From positions 50,621,483-50,685,482 of the forward strand of contig OY754329.1 in the NCBI GenBank assembly GCA_963573305.1: DNA of 64,000 nucleotides. The letters are read 5' to 3'. Positions within the stretch are counted from its first letter, which is position 1. The number at the start of each line of letters is the position of its first letter. Positions 1 to 12,200 of the stretch are shown piece by piece. Source of the DNA: Pyrrhosoma nymphula. Taxonomy: Eukaryota; Arthropoda; Insecta; Odonata; Coenagrionidae. The translations under genes and the position numbers were made by a program. Below the pieces are notes generated by a model. The model saw only the letters and a list, made by a program, of their open reading frames with translations, did not search any database and had not been told where the DNA came from.

Positions 1-335
1 TGTTTATCCTTTGTACGAATAAGACTGCAATTTACCTTGCTTAATGTCTAATAAATGATATGATATTCCATTTACTTCGCCAAAATATTTCACCAACTAC
101 AATTAATATTTTTTTATATGAGAATTTTATACTCAGACACACAATGTGTGTATTGCAGGTTGCATATATTGACTTTTCCATGCCATTGAAGATCTATAGA
201 AACATCGTCATGACAGAAAATTAATGAGATGATAAAAATAGTTGTAACAACTCACTAGATAAAGCCTAGTTCCCTTAATGCAACACCACAAATGCTTTCC
301 CCACGCTAGGACTGAATTCAAGGTGATTCCCAGTA
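1..335. other. AT-rich intron sequence of NVL
   Basis: No exon, repeat end or open frame worth reporting is visible. If NVL continues to the left, this is intronic. Confidence 0.4.
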
Positions 336-2368
336 CAGTGTGTCCTCGTTTAACGTTGTCCCGTTTAACGTTGTTTCGCGATAACGTTGTCCAACAATTA
401 AAACCCTTAATCGCTCAACGTCGTCAGTGCTTCGCGATAACGTTGTTCAAATTTTGCGCAACCAAAAAAAAATGAATAACGAATAGGAATTTGGCGCATT
501 TGATGCGTAATTTCCATTTGGCGAAAAAGTTTTACGTTAACTCCTCATAGCGTGTGTCAAAAGTTCACCTGAGCGAATAATTATTGCGTTATTTTGTTTC
601 ATAACTGTATGTTTGCTTATTATTTACTACGATGTTATTGGGGGGCAATGCATCGGGTGATTTAAAACCCAAACCAACGGTAGTGTACCATCTTGAATCG
701 CATGGTATTAATATTACCATGTCCGAATGGTAGATCCAGGGGCAGATATCTACGGGAAAAAATACCTGAAAATCCCATGCCGCCATAAGGTAGAACTGGT
801 GGAAGAAAAAGTTGATTTACTGCTGTTTGAGGTGAATCAAAAACGTATTTTTCGTGTTGAATTAGCGTGTAAGAGGACATTTTCTAAACCCTCCATGATG
901 CAGTAAATCGTTGAGGGTGATACTGTTCCTAAAACATTGTTACGAAATAACAAAAATTTTGTACACAGCACCGAGTTTCCCTAGTTCACTCATATTTTAA
1001 TTGATTTCCTACGTCTTCACGATCGCAGCGAGCGAAATTTTTGCCCTTCACTGCATTTGCTTGCGCAGGCTCCCGCAGTGAAGGACTAAAATTTCTATTT
1101 ACTCAGAGGGAAGCCGGTGCTAACAGCACTAAATATCAGAAATATAGGAGGGAAATCTGGTGCTTATTGTTTTAAAAATGCCTTTTCAGGTTGTTTCATC
1201 TACGATATGAAGATCTCTGACTAGTGAAATAATCTGTTCGACTGCCCGCGTAATTAAAATACGCCGTGGTATTAGTATCATAGCGTCCAGTCTGGGAGAA
1301 AATTAATTTCACCTGCTTCCCGATCACCTTATACCACCTATTTCGCTTATATTGCTACTCTACATATGCGACTTTATACTAACCTTTCGTTTGCTTCATA
1401 AATCCTTTTTCTTTCGTAAACTATTCACTTAAACCTGTGATGTGAATCTAATTCTGGACGCCATATTGGAAATACTGACCTTTTCCTCCTAGTTCCCCCA
1501 GATGGCGCAGCGGTTGAGCAGTGTCTTCAGTTTCTATACCCACCGCCCATGACTTTTCCCGCCTTCAATTTAAAACTATTTTCCGCTTTTCGACGGCTTT
1601 ATCACACTCAGGAGGGACGGGTAACCTCTCGGAGCTACCCTGTAATCTTTGGAGGTACTTCATTCCACTGCCTCCATACGGAACAATCATCACCAACTCG
1701 CCTCACGCCGTAATTTTACGCAAACCAATCACCATTGGGGTGGGTTGTGTAATAACCCTGCGGGCCGCCCCGTTGGTTATTACACAAAGTTATTACAAGT
1801 TTGTTTAAAAGGGTATTCGTGAAAATAAATCGTAACTATCCGCCAAATAACCTATTTTTCCATTCAGAAATGGCCTTCTCGACGCCGCGTACTATCCCAC
1901 CTTAGCACCCCTGTTTCACTCCACAGACACGCAACGTTGTTGGGAGGGGGGGGGGGGTTGGGTAAGGCCATATTTCAGACGTGAAATTAGTCCGTATCCC
2001 TCTAACGGGACTTCCAAAAATCTCGCAATATGGCGTCAATATATCACAAAAAATACGCGAATTTGGTCATTTTCAACCTTTATTTTCTCCAAATCTAAGA
2101 ATCTCACGCCTTTTCTTCTTACATTTAATAAATGCGCATTCCTTTCACTTTCCTTTCCCATTCATCGAATACCCCTTTCTTTTCTACTATTCTCACACAA
2201 GAATTTCTCCCAGACTGGACCTTATGATATCTTTACCATTGGTGAGTTTGGAACCGATTTTAATTTTTTACATTGTTTCTTATGGAAAATACTGCCTCGT
2301 TTAACGTTGTTTCGCTTAACGTCTACTTTTTCAGGAACGAGTTAACAACGTTAAACGAGGACACACTG
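336..2368. mobile_element. Tigger/pogo-like nonautonomous DNA transposon
   Basis: The ends are inverted (CAGTGTGTCCTCGTTTAACG at left, matched by the reverse complement of CGTTAAACGAGGACACACTG at right) and are flanked by TA duplications (334-335 and 2369-2370). Further GTTTAACGTTGTTTCGC copies sit inside both ends as subterminal repeats. The 2.03-kb interior has no transposase remnant that I can see. The TA target and the CAGT...CCTCGTTTAACG ends are typical of the pogo/Tigger branch of Tc1-mariner elements. Confidence 0.8.
1745..1787. repeat. 13-bp perfect hairpin inside the Tigger-like element
   Basis: TTGTGTAATAACC (1745-1757) and its exact reverse complement GGTTATTACACAA (1775-1787) flank a GC-rich 17-base loop. 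Confidence 0.75.
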
Positions 2369-2949
2369 TAGATTATTCCCAATTGCCAATAGCTTTCCAT
2401 TAAGAGAAGGCTAATCCTCAAGCCAGTTCTCTCTCCATACCACAATATTCCTTCCCTTAGCAGTCTACGCACCAATCCTCATTGGCACAGACTACCTCAG
2501 TTGTTGCTCACCCCAATAACAATAATGAATTTATAATTCAAAGTGAAACAGTATAATACCCTCAAAAAAGTTATACCTGATTTTGTGAAATTAATCCAGC
2601 AATATTCCATTCAAGATAAAATCTGAAATAATCATGGAGAATTTCTAAACTTATGTTTAAACCTAGTAGGTTTCCCCAGATTTTTCAAGGTGGTGGCAAT
2701 TTTATTGAGTTTTCCCCATTTCCTTTTAGGATTTAGAAGGGATATCCACCCTGATGAAACAGAGCAGGGATTATCATAATAATTCAATGGATAAAACATT
2801 GAGATTTCTTACCTTTTTACAATTAGTCAAATTGACTGGCGATTAATAATCATGACTGCATCACGGGCAGTAGCTACAAGAAACTTCTTTTATTTACCTT
2901 AACTCAATTTTGAGGCAAATAAAATAACAGGTGTCCTGTATAAACTTAC

Positions 2950-3232
2950 CTATCAACAGCTTTCATTGCTGCCTCTCTAGCCAATGCCTGCAAGTCAGCA
3001 CCAACATAGCCTGGGCTATTCCTTGCCACCAACTCAAGATTCACATCAGGGGATAACCTCAAATCAGAGCACAAGACCCTGAGAATTTTCTCCCTGGCTC
3101 TCTCATCTGGAATGCCAATGGAAACTTCACGATCAAATCGCCCCGCACGACGAAGTGCTGGATCAATGGCATCCGGCCTGTTGCTTGCACCAATCACTAA
3201 CACTTGGTCACCACCTTCTTTCTTTCCCAATT
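2950..3232 (-). CDS. NVL: NVL exon 9 (sensor 1, arginine fingers, small AAA subdomain)
   Basis: Encodes GDQVLVIGASNRPDAIDPAL, then RRAGRFDREV (arginine fingers) and the helical lid with GYVGADLQALAREAAMKAVD. It enters in phase 1 and leaves in phase 2 at AG|GTAAGT. The next exon is not in the remaining 2.9 kb and must lie left of the window. Confidence 0.95.
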
Positions 3233-6200
3233 CTGAAATAATAAAAGTTATTGCACAGTTTTATTGACACCACTGTTTATGGAGTATATATGCATATAAG
3301 GAAGAGCATGATGCAAAACAAAGTTTTTATACAAATTTTTGAAATAGAAATGTAACTTTCCTCGCCTGAATTTGCAAAAAAAAAATTGGTTTAAATGTAT
3401 GTTTTTCAAAAAAACAACTCAAAATAATCTCAACAAAATGCATGCTAAGGCTAACTAGCACTCGATATTATCTCACTTTGATACCAAACAGGAATCATAC
3501 CCATGAACTCACATTCCATTTAGGTTTGTTGGGTGTGCAAATGTGATAGATATTATAGTAATAACAACTGAAGTAAATTACTATGATACATTATGATTTT
3601 TCTCAAATTTAAGAAAATTTTGCAAAAGCAGTGATAAGTAAATTGGACGAGACACCAATTTACTTATAGCTGCAGCTATAAAATGTAAATGTTTGTGTGT
3701 CAATACATTATCATTATTTTTACTTTTATTATTTATCCACACACATTACATGGATTTTCTAATAAATTTAGAATTTAAGCATAGCAAGGCAAAACAAAGA
3801 AGCTATAGATTTACACTTCTATTCAACATTTCACTAAATTTGTTGACGTAGAGAATATTCAACATTAAATTAAACCTTCAGTGAAATCATTGAAAACACC
3901 TTTTAAAAACATAAACACTTAGATATCAATACTGCCCCAAGTTTCCACCACACGGGCAACCATCATCATCATATCAATCACCATCATGATAGGTACATCA
4001 AATTTTAAGATTAGGATTAGTGTGAAAACCAGAGAAGGGGTGTGTTTTCATAGTGTATTGTAAGAGAAGCCACCCAGACTTTCAACCTCCACAAATCACC
4101 CTGAACTCTCAACTGAAGGACCTACAAAAGATTGGACCTTCATTTGAAATAGTGAAAAATCATTGCCTTGTACATTTTCCTCACCAGAGCATAAACAGTA
4201 TTTTGGTAATAGTCAATTGCATCCTTTAACTACTAGTTATCTATCTGAATACGAGTCTACTAACAGACCGCAACACAAGCTTGAAAGAAAGGAATCATTT
4301 CCATGAAACAAACCTATGTAGTTAACTATTATTTGGCAGTGAAGTTTCGACAATAACAGCAACAGAAAAAGGAAGACTGGGAGCATTGGAAATGTGGCAA
4401 CATAAAAAATAATGAAGATCACATTAACAGACAAATTCCAACAAAGATCTGGGTAGAAAAGATGCTAGATAAAAACTCAACAAAGAAGAAAAGGCAAACT
4501 TGTTGGACACATCTGAGACACAAATCTCCTGAAATTATAATGGAAGTGGCAAGGTATGAGAAGACTTACCAAGGAAGGTCCACAGGATTACCAAAGGAAG
4601 GAATACATGAAACAAATTATAAAGGATATCTAAATGAGATGTTATGAACAAATTAAACAGTTAAAAAGAGAAAGGAGTAGAACACATTCAAACGATTGAA
4701 GACTTCTGATGAGCTACTGGTTATGAATTTTAGAAAATAATATTGTCCATCAAACAACTACAGGGGTTGTGGTGGCCTAGTGGGTAGAGTGCTGGGTGTC
4801 AATTCTGGTTCTTATAAGCGGTCGCTATCATAACGTAGCAAGGTTATTAGCAACTGTTGCTACGCATTTGATTCCAGTTCCAGGTTAGCGAATCACTCGC
4901 TAGGATAGCGGTCGCTAATTCATCTTAGCTATGGAAGAGCAGCAAAATCCGATTCCGGTTCATTTATCTGTCGCTAATGCGTAGCTAACTCGTAGCTAGT
5001 GTATCACTGATTTCAATGCCATGCTAGCCCATACGCTTGGATTATTTGTGTGTGAAAAGGATACATTTTGGATTTTTTAGACCGAAAATAAACTTTCGCC
5101 TTGTGGCATTTAAGTGGTATGATTTAATAGCAATCATTATTAGTTACTTACGTTTCTCTAATGTTTTATGTGCATGGAATATTTGCATGGAATCGTGGGA
5201 AGGATTATCTTAGTTTAAGTTTAGCAAGGGTATATATTGAGTGGGTATTATCTGAGTTAATCACATTTATTGCATACTTTAATATCGAGAAGAAGTGGAT
5301 TCCACTGCGTAATTATCTAAAGTGATATAAATATATAATGGATATGACAGGTAAGGCTATTGACAAAATTTTTATAAAGGGTATCAAAATATTTAAATTT
5401 CATTAACCCTTACAATTAGATGCTCAAGGTGCCGATATTTCGGCTTCCATGGTTTGGCTTAAAAAGCTTAAGGTGAACTGATATACCGGCTCGTGCAAAA
5501 AGTTCATTTCTTTAAACTTCATCTTATTAAATTTAATGTTGCTTTTTCTCGCATTATTTTCGTTATTGAACGCAAATTGTGTTGAGCATCTGAAAACATG
5601 TTGACAGAAAAACTAAAAAACACAGCAGACACAATAAAAAATATTTACACAAATACTCAGTTAAAATTTTTGAGAATACATAATGCTATCTGAGAGTGAA
5701 AACGGAAAATTTCAAGTTCATAATAGAATCGCAGAAGGTATCGCAATTACACTCTCCTACTTTTTTGTTTCATAAATGTTATTGATTGAATCATAAATTC
5801 AATCAATAACATCTAATACTTATTCAGCTTCTGATTTTTAAGATGGACATTGCAAACATTTTAACACATTCAAAATATGTGCTTGACATTAACACTGCGT
5901 GCTACGGGCGTAATATTATGCCATCCGTCTTTTGACAAATCGTATTTCTGCTGCAGTCGTCCCAGGGACTCCAAACTTTCTCCTGACCTTGAACAGGGTT
6001 TTTAGTACCTCATTCTGTTCGATAGATGGCATACAACTTCAGGTTCTCGAATCGTTTAGGTTAGTGTGGAAGCGTGCAAACCTATCCTTGCGGTTGTTCT
6101 GAGTCAGTGTGCCACGTGCATTTCATCGAGTGCGGAACGTCGGCGATTGACTCTGTTTCGTGCTTTCAACACTGCTCATAAACGTATGACTGCTGTAGAT

Positions 6201-9200
6201 ATTGCAGATATTCTTCAGGAATATGACAGCGAGATGAGTGATTCTGATGATTCGGAGTTGGATTTTGAACCAAAGAGTTTGAGTGGATTCAGGTATGAAC
6301 CATTACTTTTTTCGACATTTTACTTCTTATTCTTATTAAGACTTGATGAAATCCTATAGAATACATTGTAATTTCTTTTCTTATCACTTCCAAAAATAAT
6401 ATGATAGTGAAGATGGTGCTAGCAGCAGTGAAGACCAGGCTAGAAGGAACCAGCCGTCAATAAGAAGAGGTGTAGTTGAAACAAGGGGACGAGTTCGAGG
6501 ACGAATGCTTGGAAACCAACGTGGAGCACCTGCTGGTCGAGGTACAGGAATAGATTTAGAAGAATGGAGCGATGTGGATGGTCATCAAAATATTCCTATT
6601 TTTAATGGAGCACATGGAATCGTGAATCTGGAAGAATTTAATGATTCTAGTGAGGTGTGACTTTTTATACCATTTCATTGACCTTTAGCCTTCCATTTGA
6701 TCCTTATGGCTTAAGTAAATGCTTGCATTATCCACAACTCTGTGCATAGAACATCGATGCCTGTTAGTCGATTCATGCAGCAGGTATGCACTCAGTTGGT
6801 GATGGTTGAAGAAGATGATGAACCAAGTGCTGCACTTTCTGCCACGAGACTTGGACGTCTATCCGAAAAATATTTTCTGGAGAGAATACCCTTTCCAGCA
6901 GGTCAAAATAAAGCACAAAAGCGATGCAAAGCATGCTATGATAAGGGAAAGAAGGAAACCAGGACTCCAATAAGGAAATTATCGTCGCACCAATGCAGTA
7001 CCTGTAGGATTGGATTTTGTGTGGATCCATGCTTCAAATTATTTCATTCAAAGAGGCAACGTGTTTAAATTTTAGAGTTTTGTTAACAATTTAAAGAACT
7101 TTTTTTGTTTATGAGTCATAAATATGTAAATTTAAGTAATAATTTCATTTTTAATAACTTTATATGGAGCGAGCATCATTCTACCAATTATTTTTTATTT
7201 AAAAAAAATACATTTTGTGTATACCATTTTTTTAACAAAGTAATATTAACCTCTAAATAAACTTATATAAAAAACAAAATTCATTCTTTAAAATGATACC
7301 AAACATCTATCCCTTGCATCAAAGGTTGATCGACAGGAAATATCACAAAAGTAGCAAAAAAGGTCAGCACTGTGGTACAGACATAGGATATTAGGGTCAG
7401 CACAGTAAGCGTTAAATTTTATTACGCTGGAGGATTCGAAATAGTACACCTAAACATTGTCAGCAATAAAACTTCTACGACCAAGAGCACGCGAGCAATA
7501 TTTGACATAACTACATTAAGAAATACTGGTAATGAAAAATCTCAGAGCTTAGTTTCTAGCACATGCATATAGCATTCGTAATGGTGTAAGTATTACTTCT
7601 AAACTTTCAACGGGAAGTTTGTACCAATATTGAGACAGCGGCATACGAAAATGTATTGAAACATTTACGACATAGGTATTTATCTAGACACTTTTATATA
7701 TGGAAAACTCTTGAGGTTCATTTCACTTACGCTAGCTAATCGTACTTCTTGTTCAATAAAACCAAATCAAGGGAATGTCAATATCAAACACTTAAATGAT
7801 TATAATAACGTCGAGTTTACAGCACTTTAACATGTACCTTATTGTTTTGGAGTGGCATACATTTAAACATTCACCCGGATAAGTTCTAAATATCTTCACA
7901 AAATAACTTCAATTAGCACACTTAACTTTACCTTTCATTTTCAACTCGACTAATTGCCAACTTTCGCCTTCGTTCGCGTAAAAGTAGCTATACATATCAA
8001 GGGAAATAAAGGAAATGAAAATAAAGTAATACTGATATTGTATCGCAATCAAAATTTACCTGAAAAAGATAAATTAACAATGTTTATATACCCATATAGT
8101 TTTTAACTGATTGTCATTGAATTAGTACTGTTTGTTTACTTCACTGTTGCTAACCTAAATAAATTCATCGTTTTATTCTTCCTCGCTGTGTTGATTTTTT
8201 GGCATTATGTCACGATATGGTGGAATCTTTCGCTAACTTCCCGAAGTTTTCCGAACCTTAGCGACTGCTTACTTGATAAGAACGGGAATAGTGTTGCTTC
8301 TTAGCATTCGCTAAAGTTAGCAGTAACTACCTCCTAGCGACAGAAGAACCAGAATCAACGCCCTGGGCCACCGACTGGAGAGGTTCAAATCTGGGTGAAG
8401 TCACTCTGGACACCCCCTCCGAAAATCCTCGTGATGCGACTATCTGATTGTCAGAACTTCGTGGAAAATCACAGATGGCCCAGGGAAAGGAACTGGCCCC
8501 CCCTACCATGAATGTGTACATTTGACATGCCAATGGCTTAGTATGGGGTGAGCTCTAGTCTCACCTATCAAAACCAACCTTTGGGTTGAAACACTGAGTG
8601 ATTGATTACATAATTTCACTACAAAAACTATGCAACCATGATTCAAACAGACAGGAGAGTTGCTGCCATTTATGAATGTTTCTTTGATAGCATGGTTATC
8701 TAAGAGCTCCAATACAGGGTGATGAATGATTTCATGAGAGAACAATTACCCTAAAGCTATTGGATAAAGTTCAAGCGAATACAATTAAAGGTACTGTTTT
8801 CTTTTTTCAAGTAAAAAATCCTCTTACCATCCAAAGACGAAAGCAGTTGAGCCACTATTCGGCGCTCCATTTCTCTCTGTGCAGTGACACGATGTGGTGT
8901 GATTGCATCGACCTCATCTAGGAAGAGTATGCATGGGGAAAAAGAGATAGCTTTCTCAAAAAGTTCACGTATCCGCTCCTCTGACTCACCAGACACACCT
9001 GCAACTAACTCAGTAGCCGCAACTTTGACTAAAGGAAGCTGGAGTTCCTGTGAAAACAAACAGTGAGTCACTTAATTTGGAGCAGCACAAAGATATTTAT
9101 CTATTAATAATAATAATCTTTATTCATCTGTTGCACAACAAACATTGTGGTAGATGTCGTCAGCCATAAAACACCTCATGAGAGGATACAGGAACCAAAC

Positions 9201-12200
9201 AATACACAAAATACAAGTCACATTTATACGAATAAAATTAGAAACTTAATGTGGAGAAATCAATTTTCTAAGTATTCCTCCAGCGAGTATAAAGGTTTGG
9301 ATATAAGCTATTTCTCTAGGGCCAGGAGGAAAACTTTGTTGCCTACCATTCTTGCAAAAAATTAATCCAAATTCTTATATTTCCCACCTCTTAAGGAAAA
9401 ATACTTGGTCATGCTCTTTTCTAAATATGTAATAGTATCAAAGTAAAATTTTCTAAAATATAAGTAAAAAGAACATTTGAAACATGACAGCAAAATAAAA
9501 TTATGAATTACTTAGTTTTCCACATATTTTTTATTTACTTCACGACCCAGGTTTCGTCGCTTCGTGACATCATCAGGTACAGACATTGTAAAAGACATTG
9601 CTTAAATAATCAATATGAGAAGGGGAGGTAGTCTTCAAGTGGAAAACTAAGTAATTCATCATTTCATTATGAAGGAATTCCACCAAGTTACTGCCAACAC
9701 CATTATTTTTGTGACAGCGAAAGTCAGTGGAAATTATGAAGTAGGGGTCGATGCGGACCCGAAATTTTTGGGTCATCGTCCTGACCCGACCTTTGGGTCG
9801 GGCCTTTTTAAATATTGGGTCAAAATAGGGTCGGATCAAAAATCGCGAGAATTTAATACATCGCGAAATATATTTTTTCTTTTTTCTAACTTCTACTGTC
9901 TTTGGCAAAATTTGAAAGATTTTTGGTAATTGTTTGAGACAGCACTCTCAAAATATAACTTATGTCAAAAAAGGTCGTAAAATATAAGCCAGCGAATATT
10001 TCCTATGTAAATGGCGATCCTGAGTCAGCGATTTCCCATGTCGGCGATCATAGATTTCATGATATTTTTGTCCAGTTAAGAAAAGGTTAAGAGCTATTTC
10101 GGAAGTGAAATTTCCTAACAACCCCCTGAGTTAATTAACTATGCTCTTGTGCACATAGCCAATGCAGAAGAACCGAGAATAAAACTACAGTTTGTAAAAC
10201 CTCGAAATATGGCATCAAAAGCTCACAAAAAAATCATCAAATTGGTCATTTTCAAACACTATTCATCACAAAGGTATGTTTATTTCATTTTATAAATGCG
10301 AACTTTTTACACAACCCCTTGGTATCGTTGTCATTTTCACCATTCACGTGGGTTTTTCCCAGAAATAAATCTCGCTGGTTAGATGGAAGCTCCGGTTTCC
10401 GAATGAATCAATCACATTAGTCATTGCAAATTTAGTTAGTGTGAGTTAGTGTGAGGAAGCATGAACACATAAATGAGCATGAACATTCACTGTGTAACCG
10501 CTCCAACTTGTACAAACGCATCACGAATAAACATAATTTTGTATATTCATTTTGTATATTCATTCAACATATATACAAGAAAAAGGACCAGTTTGATTTT
10601 GTACAAGTTGCGCTTAGAGCTTTCGCTGCTCTCGTGTTTCAATGACACGGCAAGTAAGCATTGGCTGCCGTGTCATAATACAATAATACGTTTCTACGAC
10701 TTGTGAGACAGACTTACGTAAGCCTTGTGTTTCTTTCATAATGAAGATGTAAATGATTGGCGACTACCGTGTTTATTTATATTTTTAACCCTGGGTCGAG
10801 ATAAACAGTTACGGTAGAGAAAATTCCTACGGTCAACTTGGTATTTACCTCTCATTACTATGACCTCTACTTAGCTCGCTGACACGAAGATTATCTAGAA
10901 ATTAACTCGTGAATTGAGCTAGAAAAAATCCTCGGATGATTTTTCACTAAAAAATGGCTCATATTGTGAAAAAATAATACTTCAAGAGCAAGGGTTTTTT
11001 CTGGCGGTACGTGACAGAACTGCGTTCCACCACCTTTTTTGGTCAAAGTAAATTCCCTAAACTCATATGAATCAATCAAAGGTCATTTGGATTTTTTCTT
11101 AACTCTTATGGACAACTGGGTTCCACCACCTTTTTTCCCAGAAATAAGATCTGCTTAAGGGTTAACAAAATTGGGATATATAAGTCCATTGGGGGGTCGA
11201 CGCTCTGATATTAGCAATGTTTATTATTTTGCAATTATTTTTTAGGTGATCTTGAATAAAAGTATAAATAAAAACAACTAAAAATAAGAATATTGTTAGG
11301 ATTTTTATATAAGATACCTAATTTGTAAGAATGTTTGCAGAAAATTAAATTAGAATACTAAACATCATTCTTTCATGAGCCTGTTAGTGAACTGAGTTGG
11401 AAATAAAGAACTGTAAAACCGTTTATTTTATTCCATTATTTACAACTTACTCTTGTATTAAGTTGTGTTAATTAGGTGTTAAGTTTATTACTGAATCCAC
11501 TGTTTGTACACATTTCAATTTTTATGTTGAGTTTCTACACTTATGCAGTAGTATGCTATAAATGCCCAGATTGGTTTCAGTTTCTTATATTAGACCTTCA
11601 TAAATATCATATTTTTATGGATTTATGCATGATTTTTTTGGAGAAAAATAAGGGTTAAATTGTAGAATGCGACCTGACCCAAGACCAGAGGGTCAAAAAA
11701 AATACCAGACCCGAAACTAAAATTCTGACTAATCCACCCCCACTATGAAGTAAACTGCAGGTTACAGACTGATCCATCTGTCGTCTATGTATGACTATAT
11801 GCTACTTCTCACTCATACTTGGCCTATTTGTCATAACTCAATGCCTAATTTTTTGTACATAACTTTATTAAGCTCGCAACGTCACATTCTATGGACCCCT
11901 TTCTACAGGTATCGTTGAGGTAATTGTGATTTAGAGATGATGTCGTGAGACCAAAATAAAGATTCACAATTGCCGGCGCTGAGTAGTTAGCAGGGGTATA
12001 ATGAGAGTTGAATAATTTCTATTCCATGTTTTCTTCCCATTCCTTGAAAATGCAGTTAAATATTAAGTCGCTCAGATTGGCTCGGAGTTAGATGGCACGC
12101 ACAGAGGCGAGGTGCATCTTGCATATTCATACAATGATATTCGATGTGTTGACAATTTACAACACCTTATTAAAGTTTAAATATTGGTTAAATAAAATTT

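Larger units (their letters stand above)
4803..8354 (+). mobile_element. piggyBac-like element with internally deleted transposase, inserted in a SINE
   Basis: Terminal inverted repeats TTCTGGTTCTT...AAGAACCAGAA, each followed inward by GCGACC/TAGCGA-type subterminal repeats, bound a 3552-bp element. It is flanked by a 4-bp duplication, TCAA (4799-4802 and 8355-8358). Inside, plus-strand coding relics resemble piggyBac transposase: an acidic N-terminus (SEMSDSDDSELDFEP, 6066-6300), a continuation from 6408 to 6659 with an RGRVRGR segment, and a C-terminal cysteine-rich domain (6742-7068: RCKACYDKGKK, C..C, CVDPCFKLFHSKR). The catalytic DDD core of roughly 350 residues is absent, so the copy cannot encode its own transposase. 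A possible intron lies at 6291-6408. Confidence 0.75.

Noticed and set aside
3960..3990. CATCAT microsatellite-like stretch
   Set aside because: Too short and impure to call a repeat feature.
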